A stretch of DNA of 64,000 nt from Sporopachydermia quercuum (Eukaryota > Ascomycota > Sporopachydermiomycetes > Sporopachydermiales > Sporopachydermiaceae): contig BCGN01000008.1 of the NCBI GenBank assembly GCA_001599295.1, positions 310,001 to 374,000 on the forward strand, read 5' to 3'. Positions 40,514 to 52,698 of the stretch are shown piece after piece (within the stretch, counting starts at the first letter, position 1; each line of letters opens with the position of its first letter). The notes beneath the pieces were generated by a model that was given only the letters and a program-made list of their open reading frames with translations, was not told the DNA's origin and searched no databases. The translations under genes and the position numbers were made by a program.

Positions 40514-43203
40514 ATGGTTGAGTCGGTTATCAAAAAGATAGATTACATTCGAACAGCAGGTAATTGGACTGCTGTCAAGAAAATCAGTGATGGTTACTTG
40601 AATACCCAAGCAAATGTCAATCACGATGATGAATATGGTATGTTCATATTTACAATATTAACATAGAATAGGGGAATGGTTTATTATAACTGTCTACTAA
40701 CGTTTAATCATTAGGTTATATTGTGACTGCTAGAATTGAATCACAGCTAAGTCTATCAAAGGACCCTGGAACGGCTGATGTTGATTTAAGTGCGCTTTGG
40801 CAAGCGATCAACACAGTTCAGTTTGAGAACAAAGAGTACGAATACATTCTCACTATTGTTAAAGGTCATTTAGCATTCCTAGAGAAAAATTACCAAGAGG
40901 TAATCAAGATTTTATCAACTCTAACGCCCTACGAAATTTCAAGCGATGGTGCTTATTCTCTGGATTATACACCTATTGCATCATTAAAGAGAACAGCAAT
41001 TTTAGGAGAAGCATACGAAGAGTTGAGTCAGATAACAGAATCTAAAAAGATTTATGGAAAACAGACTTCTATGATAACTGGCGATAAATCTTACCGATCA
41101 GAAGCTTTGAAATGGATTAATAGAATCTATGAGAGATTTGCTTCTCTGACTATATCTACAAATGATCCTCGATCGTTAACTGTCCTACATGATTACTTTG
41201 AACTTACTCCTGTTTCTAATGGGGAAAATAAAACTGAGTTATCTTTATTGAACGCATATATCCTATTTCTATGTTTTCTCATTGAACAAGGACGTGACGA
41301 TCTTCGTGGTGAGCTGTTGAAACGTTTCAAAGAGTTCGAGCTTGCAGTTACACCACAATTCAAATTTCCCCATGCCACTGAAAGCAATGAAATCTGCGAG
41401 ACGTATGTTGATACTTTAATGAGATGCTGGGATGTCCTGAAGAATAGCATGAATCTTGAACGGCTCAATGATCAAAGGGTTACCGAGTCAATAGCATCAT
41501 TGTTAAGAGTAACGTTTCATTCGTGTAAGATCCTCCGTCATTATATAACTATTTTAAACCATCGGAGACAATATAAAAAGGCTCTGATTGCATTTGATGT
41601 ATATAAAAAGTATAATGATCGAATTCAGATGCAAAATCAAAAAGGCGATGTTTTCGCTCGTGCTGACGATGTTTTGTTCTTCATTGAAGTGAAAAGCATT
41701 GTGTTGGAGATTCTTATATATAAAGAGCAAGATGCATGTGCTGCTCGTCAGCTATCCATTGAATTATCAAAATTGCTGAATAATTTCGACAATTACTTCC
41801 AAGTGCTGGATGACAGTGATAGTGGCAGTATGCCATTTGAAACATCTAATGGTTCTTTACAAGTGAGGAGGATTGCTTCAATTGCTTGGCAGTTGATTGC
41901 TGATGCGAATATCTTATATACGGAAAGAAAAATGACAGAATCAAGCAGAGACAGCTGTTTTGATAACGCCATCGATGGCTATAAAAGCTCTCTTTCTCTA
42001 TATTTTTGCTCTGAAACTGCTTTCAAACTGGCATTGCTACTGGCTAATATGCAAAGAGATAAAAACGTGTTAGAACTGCTACGGAGGTCGTTGAAGAAAG
42101 AAAACCATTACGATTCCTGGCACTTGCTTGGACTCTTATTTTCTGTTCCAGAAGATAACAGTGCTGCGGTGAAGATTCTCACTCAAGTTTTGAGTGACAA
42201 TAGTACGACATATGATGATCTGTCACTGAAAGACAAATATTCGTTGCTGAAAATGAAAATGACGTTGATAGCATTGAAAGAAAGTAATGAAGGTGTTTCT
42301 GCGGCTCTTAATCTTCTTCCTGAGGTTTTAAGTTTGTATAATGATTATTTTGGCTATGCATTAAACAACTCTCAAGATTACATTGTGGATAAACAACCAT
42401 TTGAACCAGGTATGATGGATGCATCGCTGCATTTCCATAGACCTAGTGTTATTGGCACTGGTGGTGACACTGCCTCTCTGAGCTCAGTAACGAAGTTCTC
42501 TCGCAATGGACTATCAAAAACTGTCACTAGGACACTCACTAAGACGTTGAAGACGACAAAGAATATAGAGAAATTGGCGGCACCTTTGAAAAGATCTCTG
42601 GATATCAAAAGAGGAGCCAATGAGCCACGGATGTCTACATCTACACGGGTCAGTCAATCGCATGCTATTGAATTCAAGAGCGGATATTCTAAGGAGAAGA
42701 AAATACTTCGCGAGCTGTGGTTATGGGTGAGTGGTTTGTATAAACGAGCAGATTTGTTGGAGGATGCTGAGCAAGCAGTTGGAGAAGCACGTGACCTAGG
42801 AGGTCCAGAATTTGAGATCCATCGAGAGCTTGGATTTATAGCATTAGGTAAACAAAATGTGTTAGCATTGCAGGAGTTTGAAATGGCATTGGAGCAATGT
42901 CCTGGTGATTTAAAAGCAACATTGGGATTGGCTAATTTATTCTTCATACAAGCTAATAAAGATGATAAATTGTCTATCAATGAAGAAGACAAACTAGCAG
43001 GACAAGCCAGAGTAAAAAACATGCTGGAAGATGCAACTAGTTCTGGTTCTGGTTACAATAGTCCTGAAGCTTGGTGGTATTTGTCGAAAGCCTATGAAGT
43101 GTTCTACAGTGATATGAAGCTGAGAGAAAGTCTCTGGAGATCAATTGAATTGGAAGAAACAAGGGCTATCAAGGATTTTTCCTTTGCTGTAAGTAATATC
43201 TAG
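40514..43203 (+). CDS. YPP1: Ypp1, TTC7-like scaffold of the Stt4 PI4-kinase complex
   Basis: An 870-aa TPR-repeat protein. Exon 1 is 40514-40637 and exon 2 is 40715-43203; the 77-nt intron has donor GTATGT and a perfect TACTAAC branch at 40695-40701, and the join reads DEYGYIVTARIES. In yeast, Ypp1 with Efr3 anchors the PI4-kinase Stt4 at plasma-membrane patches. The strongest family mark is the C-terminus, EAWWYLSKAYE followed by LRESLWRSIELEET, the closing helices of TTC7/Ypp1 proteins. Earlier TPR-like helices (GHLAFLEKNYQEVIKIL; LGEAYEELSQITESKKIY) are visible. A Ser/Thr/Lys-rich loop around residues 620-680 interrupts the repeats. S. cerevisiae Ypp1 has 817 aa. Confidence 0.88.
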
Positions 43204-43441
43204 TTGATAATAGTGTGAATAGTTGGTGATGTGTGTATATTATCATAAAGTGATAATGAAACAAAAAGTTAATAGTTTGTATTATTAATTAGATTATGCC
43301 GTGGTTGTCTAAATCTTAGGATAGTCATTGTATGAATTAAAAGGAAATTCTTCTCACAGTCTAGATGACATTTTGAGTATATTCATGTAAACCTATTATA
43401 TATGTGCATTCTTTTGTTCATTTTCATTCATTCCTATGTCT

Positions 43442-43916
43442 TCATGTTCGAACGACTCCATATACAAATGTCCAAGTCAGAACATAACCCAGCAATCCTT
43501 TGAACAGATCACCAATGAAAACATCATTGAGCACATTGATACAATATTTTTCAGGTTTCATATGCATAGGAATTAGATATATCAAAATGTTGACAATGAA
43601 ACTGACCAGGAGATAGAAAAGAAATCCTTGATAAGACTCAAGTCTGAGGATACCAGCAGCTGCTCCTCCTGCTAGTGAGGTTATATCACGTACCTGCCTC
43701 AATCGCTATATTTTATCGTTGTTAGATTTTGAAACAAGAAAATCGTTAAACAAATTGTAACAGTACATTTCAGCATTGTAGCTCTATATTCTCTACTCCA
43801 TTCTGCCTCTAACTTACTCGTTGATTGTGCATCACGTTTGCAGTGTGAACCGGGTATGTTTTGATCAAGGTTTCATCTTTCTCCAGAGAGAAGTAGTAGT
43901 CGTCATCTATAGGCAT
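43442..43916 (-). CDS. EMC6: ER membrane protein complex subunit 6 (one intron)
   Basis: A 120-aa membrane protein. Exon 1 is 43818-43916 (33 codons, starting MPIDDDYYF) and exon 2 is 43442-43705; the 112-nt intron has donor GTAAGT, branch CTAAC and acceptor TATAG. Emc6 is part of the EMC insertase of the ER membrane. The conserved core is visible: RDITSLAGGAAAGILRLES, a hydrophobic segment (FLFYLLVSFIVNILIYLI), the loop ending in KYC, and a last membrane helix (GLLGYVLTWTFVYGVVR) that parallels the end of S. cerevisiae Emc6. Convergent with YPP1 (238 nt between stops) and divergent from the carrier gene. Confidence 0.9.
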
Positions 43917-44580
43917 TATGAGAGTACAATATAAAGGTTATGACCTGTTTAGATTTCGCTTTCCAAGACTTCCTATGTAAATCTGGTGAGGAACAATTAG
44001 TTCGATATATTTGATGCAACCTGCTTATATGATTCCTGGTTTCCTAGTGTGTTCTTATTATCCTCTATTATACCTAAAGCTATCAACGAGAAGTTGATTT
44101 TCTGACTTATAGACAAATATTTCAATGTTACCTACCAAGCAAAATTAACAGTGCACTAGAACAATCACTGACCAATTCTTGTTTCTCATTAATATGAATG
44201 AATATCTCTGACCTTGAGGACTCGCAGATAACTCAATCACCATGCATTTCACAATGTTCTTAGGAGTTCTGAATATATCGCTATAGTGAGACGTAATGTA
44301 CAATTCCTGATTACGTGATGTTAAACTCGTTATTCCACTTTTACGCTGATTTTGGAACTTTCTGTTTTAGGAAAAACCGGCCCGTTCATTTACCAAATCA
44401 ATCATAGTAAACCAATAGGTGATATATATCTGAGAGACTTAGCAATTGAAAAGATATTACGGAGTAGGTATAGAGAAAATTATGGAGAAGACTATAATTA
44501 ATGAGTGAGTTGTCGAAAGAGGTATCTAGAAGCTTGAGGCTAGAAAGCAAAAGGAGGATCTAAACGGGAAGCTGGTTAAA
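43917..44580. other. Divergent EMC6/carrier promoter region
   Basis: 664 nt, AT-rich, no gene seen. A TTACGTGA (44314-44321) resembles but does not match the E-box octamer found elsewhere in the window. Confidence 0.45.
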
Positions 44581-45654
44581 ATGGGAGAAGAAACAGAGGA
44601 AACTAAAAATCAGCATAGCGCGAAGCTTCAGCCAGGAGGTTACGCTGGATTCGTTGCTGGTGTATTCTCTGGTATAACCAAACTGGCTGTTGGACATCCG
44701 TGAGTAGAGAAATGCTATTTAGACTGGCGATTTTCCATTAATCGTTTTAACTAACTCGCTGGTTAGATTTGACACGGTGAAAGTGAGGCTGCAAACAAGT
44801 GAAGGGCGATTCAAAGGACCTTTGGACTGTGTGTTTAAGACACTGAAGAATGAAGGTGTCAGAGGGCTTTATAAAGGAGCCACGCCACCATTGGTTGGAT
44901 GGATGATCATGGATTCAGTGTATGTAATTTATTGTGAGCTGATTCTTGCTTGAATTGTTTGAAAAGAAATATTGCAACGTCCGTCATTCCAATGAAAGAT
45001 GTAACTAACCAGTTCTTTTCATTCTGAAGCATGTTAGGATCACTACATAACTATCGTAGATGTATGATGGATTATGTATATACAGACTATGACCATTTAC
45101 CTCTTTCTGGTCATTGTATATCGGGAATGCTTGCTGGATGGACGGTCAGTTTTGTTGCAGCTCCAATTGAGCATGTGAAAGCAAGATTACAAGTTCAATA
45201 TGATGCCAGTACTAAAGTATATACTGGGCCAATCAACTGTGCTACTACACTATTGAAACAAAGCGGAATTATAGGTCTCTATAAAGGTTTATTTTCTACT
45301 ATGATTTTTAGAACATTCTTTATAGCTTGGTGGGGATCTTATGAACTGTTTACTCAATATTTTAAGAAAAATACTCGTATGAATGATCCTATGGTTAACT
45401 TTTGGGCTGGTGGATTGAGTGCTACTGTGTTCTGGATCACAGCGTATCCTTCTGATGTAGTGAAACAAACAATTATGACTGATAGCGTAACAAGTCCTAA
45501 ATATAAGACTTGGTGGCAAGCCGCAAAGAGTGTTTATCAACATAAAGGCTGGAAGGGATACTTTAGAGGATTCGTGCCAAGTTTGATTCGTTCGTTCCCG
45601 GCTAATGCGGCTGCTTTGGCATCATTTGAATTTGTAATGAGACAGCTTGCATGA
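44581..45654 (+). CDS. Mitochondrial carrier family (SLC25) protein, two introns
   Basis: A 298-aa inner-membrane carrier with three repeats. Exons: 44581-44699, 44767-44919 and 45030-45654; donors GTGAGT and GTATGT, CTAAC branch sites, acceptors TTAG and AAG, all in phase (joins at HPFDT and DSVML). The three signature motifs are [22 protein letters not shown] and [10 protein letters not shown], followed by the GLYKG and GYFRG elements of each repeat. The second helix of repeat 1 ([18 protein letters not shown]) is distinctive. The protein resembles the acylcarnitine/basic-amino-acid branch (Crc1, Ort1, Ymc1), but the substrate cannot be fixed by eye. It stops 135 nt from the convergent PEX39-like gene. 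Confidence 0.9.
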
Positions 45655-45789
45655 TGTATATATTTGAGGAATAGAAGAATAGAAAAGCTGTACGTTTACA
45701 TGATTTAGAAATTGGATGTTTATAGGGGTTTAGANATGAAGTCAAATTGAATATCCTCATAGTTAATAAATTGCTTGTTCATCATCAGG

Positions 45790-46433
45790 TTATAAAACTG
45801 TTTCCGTGTCTGTTTCTTCTGTTTTGGGATTCTCTTCCTCTGGCTCAACTGGCTCAACTGGTTCCTTTTCCCATGGTTTTTTTCTTATCTTTGCCGTTGA
45901 TTCTGATGATTGGTTCTTCAGTACTATATTAGGAATTTCCTTCACAGGAATTTCTTCACCATTGAGAATCATCTCAACTATTCGTTGATAATTGCTTGAA
46001 TATGGTGGTTGGGTTGAATTAGAACCAACTGACTCCTTTGTTTCCTTTTGCTTTCTCCATACTACGTACTTTTCTATATCAATATCTTGACCTGTTTGGA
46101 TCTTATAGAAATACGACTTCGCACTTAATATGATTTCTGGTGATTCTCCTTGAGACTCCATTATTTTTGCAACTCCAGCCTGGCAGCAGTGATAATAGCT
46201 TGTTAGTTCTCAGCTTATAGAGACTATAGGCTCTAGGGACTAAAATAAAACCATCAATTGACTTTATGATAGGAATCCATCTTGATTCTGATTGTTGATC
46301 GTATGATGGACATTCATTTGCTGTACTACATAAGCTGTAACTGAAAGCATGTAATTCAAACCGAACATACCTTGAATTCATCGCTGTCCCAGTCAAACTG
46401 GTCAAACTGTTCAAACGCCGTGTCCTGATCCAT
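45790..46433 (-). CDS. PEX39: KPWE-domain protein, Pex39-like peroxin (one intron)
   Basis: A 150-aa acidic soluble protein. Exon 1 is 46371-46433 (starting MDQDTAFEQF) and exon 2 is 45790-46179; the 191-nt intron has donor GTATGT, branch AACTAAC and acceptor CCAG. The conserved block NYQRIVEMILNGEEIPVKEI (about 85-104), followed by P-N-I-V-L and, after a variable stretch, KKPWE (Lys122-Glu125 for KPWE), is the diagnostic arrangement of the KPWE family that includes S. cerevisiae Yjr012c. That protein and human C6orf226 were recently named Pex39; it binds the receptor Pex7 and supports PTS2 import, and Pex13 carries a related motif. The tail is a Glu/Pro/Val-rich repeat. Family identity is strong; peroxisomal function here is inferred. 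Confidence 0.85.
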
Positions 46434-47098
46434 TGCTTGCTTGAATGGTAAAATATATTTTCAACCCGAAAGTAATGATTAGTTATAAATGTTCAATGGA
46501 TTTCCAATGAATAAATGATGCTGGATCCCTGGAAACAAGAGANTGTTATTGTGCTTGGGCGGGATGGAGAAGAGTTAAGCCTAAATCTAGATATAATCTA
46601 AGGACAATTAAGAGTATATATAAGTTGCTTATTTGTACGGGTGTTATGCTGTTGTTAGCAAAGTGTACATTGTTTTATCTTTTCGATGCATATAAGAAGG
46701 ACCCTCAGATTCATCATGAAGTTTTGAATGACAGAGCGAACTGTACGAAAACTGAAAGTGGGACCATGATGAACGGATACTCGAAGTGCGATAAACTGGA
46801 AATTGGGGGAACACAAAAAGTACTGAGAGTAACAACAGATAAACTAATGAGTAACTAACAGTTGATACTTGGGAAGTATTGATGATAAAATTTTACAACA
46901 CTTTCTGTTAATGGATTTGAAAAGATTAAGATATATACTTCTGTTCTTTTCCGAAGGATTTATCTACCTATCAGATACATAATACATGATATATAACGCA
47001 TAATGCTAAAAATAAATTGAATGATAAGATCATAAAGATGATAGTTTTAAGTGTCTAAGTTTACTTCCAATGTGTAACTACCGAAGCAATGTCAGATC
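46434..47098. other. Intergenic region with one doubtful small ORF
   Basis: 665 nt between the Pex39-like and zinc-finger genes. Apart from a possible 70-codon ORF (46646-46858) I see no gene. One ambiguous base at 46543. Confidence 0.4.
46646..46858 (+). CDS. Doubtful small ORF, possible single-pass membrane protein
   Basis: 70 codons from the first in-frame ATG. The predicted product begins with a hydrophobic segment (MLLLAKCTLFYLF) and continues with a charged tail. The frame stays open upstream to 46511 with a basic stretch (RRVKPKSRYNLR) that would suit a membrane protein, but it has no ATG and no convincing splice site to supply one. I recognise no family. It could be a chance frame; it is listed because hydrophobic-then-charged composition and a 116-codon open frame are unusual in this AT-rich spacer. 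Confidence 0.2.
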   Translation: MLLLAKCTLFYLFDAYKKDPQIHHEVLNDRANCTKTESGTMMNGYSKCDKLEIGGTQKVLRVTTDKLMSN

Positions 47099-48529
47099 TC
47101 AAATTTTGCTTTGTTCTGGAATAACATATGGTTGACTTCCAGCTACATTTGCAGCTTCAACTAAAGCATCCATACCATTTGCAACACGTCCTCCGGTTAA
47201 GCTATTGATAACAGAGCTTAAAGACGGTAAATTTAAGCTACCTTTTGTATGCTGAGGTTGCGAATGTTGTTGTGGAGGAGACTTTGTAGACTGTTGCGTA
47301 TTAGAATGCGGCTGTCGGAGGTTATCGTGGTTTTGCTGTACTTGTTGTCGTTGTAGATCTGCAAGTGAACCAGTTTTTTCCAAGTGTATATCTTGAACAG
47401 GTGACTTTAAAGGGGCCAATAACACAGGAGGTAAATGTGTAGATACTTGAGGGGATGATGATGCTAATGGATAAATTGGAGGATATGCTTGGTGCAAACC
47501 CATGTTGGTTTGATTGGATGAAAATGATGACAATAGAGGAGAACCACTTCTTAAAGGAACTCCAGGTGATACATGGTGAATGATTGGATAAGTAGGTGTC
47601 AAAGTATTTGGGGTTGCAATCCCAGGCCCGCTTGACGGTGTACTAAGATTTGATCCTTGATAACTTCTATGAGGAAAAAAAGGCATATAAGAAGGTGCTG
47701 ATTGAATAAAATGTGAAATTCCTGATGAAGGTGGTGTCAATGAACTGGGTTCACTTATATCAACTTTGGGTGGGACCATAATAGGGTTCGGCCTATGTTT
47801 TGATCTGAAAGAACTACTAGGTTGGTGAAGCAGTTTGGAAGAAGGTGGTGGTAATTGTGAAGACGGACCGACTACCACAGAAACGCTTCCAGCTGTGCCG
47901 TTGGATGAAAAGGATGATATGGACCCATTTGAGCTCAAAGCCGAAGGCGAAATTTTAGATGATACTGATGAAACTGACGATATTGAGGTGTTATTAGTTG
48001 CTGCATTGCTATTGTGAAATTCCATATTTTGGCCATTTGGCGTTTTTGGTCGAGCGATATTTGGAGGTAATGTTAGTTCAGTTTTAACTATTGATGGACC
48101 ATGGTCTGGGCTCACTATTGTTTGTTTCTTTCTTTCTAGTGATGATTGTGAAGTGGATCTTTTTCTAGAATGATTTCCGTTTGATTTCAAAACTCTTCCA
48201 CTTGAATATGAAACAAGGGATTCTGATATATGCACAGTTTGTGCATGTTGCCTTAAATTATCCAGTCGAGAAAAATATTTGTCACAGAATTGGCATTTGT
48301 ATGGCTTTTCGCCGGTATGTTTTCGCACATGTCTTGCTAAATGCTCCGAGCGAGTGAATTTCATGCTGCATCCAGGAAAATCAGTACATTGAAATACTTT
48401 CGCTTTTGATTGTCGCGGAGCCTTACTTTTTTTTGATGGTGTTTTGAGCGGCTTGGTATCACAGGCCGTCGCTCCGTTCTCATTAGGTATGAGCAGGGGC
48501 GCTACAACAGTACCTGGTTGTCCAGTCAT
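47099..48529 (-). CDS. C2H2 zinc-finger transcription factor, Usv1/Rgm1 type
   Basis: A 476-aa regulator. The frame is open 63 nt further upstream, but the first ATG is at 48529. Two adjacent C2H2 fingers lie near the N-terminus: Cys48, Cys54, His67, His71 and Cys79, Cys82, His95, His100, joined by the linker TGEKPYK. The finger cores [10 protein letters not shown] and [10 protein letters not shown] are the signature of the Usv1/Rgm1/Com2 group, which binds STRE-like AGGGG sites and controls stress and carbon-source genes. A basic stretch ([10 protein letters not shown]) precedes the fingers. The remainder is Ser/Pro/Gln-rich, low complexity and probably disordered. The gene has a very long gene-free upstream region that contains AGGGG elements, which would allow self-regulation. 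The exact paralog is not resolved. Confidence 0.88.
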   Translation of the reverse strand: MTGQPGTVVAPLLIPNENGATACDTKPLKTPSKKSKAPRQSKAKVFQCTDFPGCSMKFTRSEHLARHVRKHTGEKPYKCQFCDKYFSRLDNLRQHAQTVHISESLVSYSSGRVLKSNGNHSRKRSTSQSSLERKKQTIVSPDHGPSIVKTELTLPPNIARPKTPNGQNMEFHNSNAATNNTSISSVSSVSSKISPSALSSNGSISSFSSNGTAGSVSVVVGPSSQLPPPSSKLLHQPSSSFRSKHRPNPIMVPPKVDISEPSSLTPPSSGISHFIQSAPSYMPFFPHRSYQGSNLSTPSSGPGIATPNTLTPTYPIIHHVSPGVPLRSGSPLLSSFSSNQTNMGLHQAYPPIYPLASSSPQVSTHLPPVLLAPLKSPVQDIHLEKTGSLADLQRQQVQQNHDNLRQPHSNTQQSTKSPPQQHSQPQHTKGSLNLPSLSSVINSLTGGRVANGMDALVEAANVAGSQPYVIPEQSKI

Positions 48530-48945
48530 TTTCAAAAAGTATGAGAAAGCTTTAACACACTTAAATATCCCTAGGCCTATAAGCTGCCTCACGTCTTGAT
48601 ATGCAATTTTTGGTTTGAAGTTGAGCTCGTATAATTAAAAGTGTTTTGCTACTTCCCGCTNCCTTCTTTTTGATTGTTATTCTTCTCGTTGATAGAATTT
48701 GTACTTGACTTCACTCTGGAGCTGAATCAAACCACTACAATTTGGATTTGAAACAGGAGTAGTTCTCCAATAGTATCAAAATCTCTTATTTGATATAATC
48801 AAAAACGAATTTTCAATTCTAGTTTTTTGAAAGTGCTTCTTGATTCTTACAACTGGATCTTTTATCGCCGGAAAGCCTTTTGTTTGTCCAACTTGCTGAT
48901 GGTTTCTGGTTTTTCTTTCCTAGCACGACAGAGCTTTGTGGAAAC

Positions 48946-48950
48946 AGGGG
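48946..48950 (+). promoter_or_regulatory. AGGGG stress-response-type element
   Basis: AGGGG, 417 nt upstream of the zinc-finger ATG, with a second copy at 49056-49060. These match the core bound by Msn2/4 and Usv1-type fingers. Short motif, so low confidence. Confidence 0.25.
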
Positions 48951-51808
48951 TATATATTGCGCTCAAGGGAAGAAACAATATTTGATATATTGTTTTTTTC
49001 TTACATCAAATAACAATATATCAAGGTTACTGAATGTTGCGTTCACTCTGTTACAAGGGGCAGACAAACATGACAGCCATTAGCAGTAGCACAAAAAAAA
49101 GGGAGGTGGTTGAACAATCTCTAAGTTTCATCTTGTGAATGTACGTGAAAATGGTTTGTGTGGTGCTTTTTGTCTGACCCAATAAATGGGGTATACGGAA
49201 GGTTTTGAGTTTAAGGTTTTCATACTGGTACCTACATATTTTGCCTGGGCTTTCATCGATGGAAGTGACTCTTGCTTAATCAACTGCAGCGAAATGAAAG
49301 TTTGAAATAGTTGATGTTCGGAGAATATTATTAACGAGAAAAATGATGAAAAACGGTAGGTTCCTATTGAACGAACCAATGGAGTCGATTTCCTTTGGTT
49401 TAAATTTAATGAATATATGATGATGAGACACCATCGAGAAGAAAAGGAGCTATTTTCTCATTCTGTTTGGATATCTATATAGGGTTCTCCCTCTTCCAAA
49501 AGCAGCATTGATCAACCAATAGCCCAGGAACCACAAGTGAATAAAAATGTACAGTACCTTTTATTCACGATAGAGTTGAATCCCGTTATATTTAGACCAA
49601 GTTTGAACTTTATTCTAAGGTCCTTCATAGAACAAAGTTTCTTTGCAAAAAAGTTACACCTTTTTGTCGTCACAAGGCTTAATCACTAAACTGTGACATT
49701 AAAAGGATATAAGTATGCTGTGACAGGACAGGACTCAGTAATAAATATAGGAGAGTACGGATATTGTTGAGTAACAGATGTTTTTCGAGGTTTAGAAAAC
49801 TGAATAGATATCTCAAAAGGAATTTGAAGGAATAGTTTCTATGTCTGATAAATTTGTAGATGAGCAGATTTGGAACCACAAAAAAAGGGAGGGAGAAAAG
49901 TTTGCGTTGTTTCAATCCCGATATCGCATCCAGATTGTTGCCCACGACTAAGTCATTTCAGGTACCAAAGTCAAAGTCAAAGTCAGGAACAGGCAAAAGC
50001 TTGAAAAATCGCATGAAACTTCAATGAACAGGTGAATTGTTACAGTGCTAATTTGCTGACTAGTCGTACGTAATTGACATGCTCTACTAACGTCTAGACT
50101 GTTTATAAGCTCATCAACCTCTCTGTCTAACCAAAATACTAAATCTTTCTTAAGCTATATCAAGGCAAGTACCGTGATTTCATTGTAGGTTTCGTTGGGC
50201 TGCCTCTGCATTTCAGTAAACCTCTTTGTTGTACCAGGCACTAAGAAGGCAGACAACTATATCATATAAGTCATACATTACACTCACTAGTAAAAATGTT
50301 GGTTAAATGTTGAAGTTCTTCACATTGTTAATCTTATAAAAAGAAAGATAAACATAGAACTCTGGTAAATTTTTTATGTTTAATTATTATACAAAGGACA
50401 ACAACACATGATGACGCGAGTTACTAGGTTAGAGTGTCACTACTATGTATGCTTTCTGCATGTCTGGATTACAGATCCCAATGTTGTTGTATTGCAAAAT
50501 CACAAGAATTATTGAGCGGGCGTGAATGTTTATCGACATCATTCATAATTTAAAACAAACAACAACAGAATTATTATTGCACTCTTACACAGTAAACACT
50601 TCACCATATATGCTTGTATATTTAAAGATACAACAGAAAAATCACCTTTCGCTAAGATGTGAGTATCAAAATGCTTTGTTTGATTATCTGAAGAAGCAGA
50701 AATCACTTGTTTAAGGCACAGGAACTTTTGAAAAGAACTAATTAGGAGATAAACGCAACAATTATTGTGACAATTGTCACATATTATTTCCCGTCTTTGT
50801 CACGACAGTTCCAGTTCTGTCTTAAAATCCCGAAATGTTTACCATAGCATCGCCTTGGATGTGGTACAGTACATATGTAATCATATTACCATTTTAATTG
50901 TCTTCTCTACTTCAAGTTCGAAGGTGGGATAACTGGAATAGTGCCTTCTTACTGTTCGGCTTTTCAAAATCCTGATCCTAGATCGTCACAGGTAAAGTAA
51001 TATCTTATCTTGAAATTTCGTTAGATTACGATTTATTGTCATCATCTAAACCCTAGTATGAAATGCCACTCACTTTCACGAAACGGGCTTGCAACCAGTA
51101 CCTCACCTATCTATGAATGATCGACAGGTTGAATCACTAGAGAAAAATACAGTTTGAAATCTTGCAGTAAAACTGGTTTCAAACTGGATTTTTGGATCTC
51201 TTTAGTTACGATCTCAATAAATTGATAAGATTGAAATAATTTATTTATGGAAGTGAAAAGAATATGAGAACAAGTTGTAGGTGAATTGCATTCACTTTAT
51301 TAGTGGCTCCATGCATTCAACTGCACTAATCACCTGGGTGAGAAGTTATCTAAAAATTACATTCGCTTACAAATCGATGCCAGCACTTAGTATGGTCTAG
51401 AAACAAATACTATGTTTCTAAACTTCAATTTTCATGCAAGTCAATTTAGCTTTATAGTAACCTTAGTGGAGTTTTTAGCTTCAGCTTTAAAATTGACTGG
51501 AAAGTACTGTACGTCCAATCTTAGGTAGCACTTGCGGGAAAACATATGTGAATCTCTACTTGATTCATTTGTTATATCAGTTGAAGGTAGATGGCACTTA
51601 TTCAATGTGAAAGCAATAATAATAAAGAGATTAGTATGGAGAAAGAAGAAAAAGTGCAAGTGTAAGTATTGCGAGATTCCAAAAATGCAAAGGCGTCTTA
51701 AGAAGTATTTCTGTTTTTGCAGAAATGACTGAAAACTTGGGCTCATCAATATCTCTGAACAAAAAGAGTTCTGCTTTTAAGAAACATGATAGAAGGTTCA
51801 AAAGCTTC

Positions 51809-51840
51809 ATTATGCATATTGGTGCATAATTATGCATGCA
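51809..51840. repeat. Inverted and direct TGCAT repeats
   Basis: ATTATGCA and TGCATAAT form an 8-bp inverted repeat around a 6-nt loop, followed at once by another TATGCATGCA, so TGCAT or ATGCA recurs several times in about 32 nt. It may be a cluster of binding sites in the long regulatory region; no factor is assigned. Confidence 0.4.
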
Positions 51841-52698
51841 ACCTAACTATACTTTGGGGAAAAGTAAGGATGGTTTTATTATGAACTCGAGCAAGATTTC
51901 GGTTAAAGTTGTTGATATACATTTAATTGTAAATAAACTTTAAATGACTAATTGGGGTAAATAAATTATGATCTGAATACTGACATTTATGTATATATCT
52001 ACAGCTATATCTGCCACACAAGTTGACATCAATACTTCGCAAGAGAGCCTCACAATGGAGACGACTATTGCATATATACATATATTGATATCAGAGTGAT
52101 GGGAATACAATTTGCATCACAGAGTGACGATAGATTGGAAGATTGGGATTCAACTCTTTATTGCCCACTTGAAGAGAAAAATGTAGGAGGGGAGACTGGC
52201 ATTATCCTATTCACGCTCAACAGTTTTATCCAATGAATTCCACTAGTCTGGATGTTACATCCATATTATTGTAAGCATAATATCAGAAATTGTAGCGAAT
52301 CACCGTTGTGTAGATAATGAACAAGGCAGAGAAAGCTTAACTTGAAAATTGTTTTACGAATCAGATGGTATCGAAAACATTCGAACGTACAATAGTGCAC
52401 ACTGCTGATTNCGAGATCACCTATAGATTCTCCAGAACATTTTAGTAAGTTATTGACAACGAGATGCACTGGTATCTCGACATGTCAAAAAGAATACCCA
52501 AAAGGCCAATGTGAGTATACTTTTACATAGATTGGGCTAACACTACTCTTGGTGTAAAAATTAATTGGCCATATCATATTACCATTATGGATACAACACC
52601 TAATCAATAATAAAGAAAATAATTATTATTGAGTCGATAGCTACAGATACAACTCACTAGATGAAATTAAAGGAGTAGACAATAATACGAAGTGCAGT

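Larger units (their letters stand above)
48530..52698. other. 4.2-kb gene-free region upstream of the zinc-finger gene
   Basis: Largest empty stretch of the window, between two minus-strand genes. No frame looks coding. It holds AGGGG elements (48946-48950, 49056-49060), a 9-bp inverted repeat AAACAATAT/ATATTGTTT around 48973-48995, a CAAAGT direct repeat (about 49966-49983), two CTCATCAA copies (50110, 51742), and a TGCAT-rich symmetric element at 51809-51840. It probably includes a complex promoter or a noncoding transcript for the regulator. Confidence 0.5.

Noticed and set aside
49128-51840. Several 60-100 codon frames in the long gene-free region
   Set aside because: Both strands give similar short frames typical of AT-rich noncoding DNA; none has a known motif or plausible splice partners.
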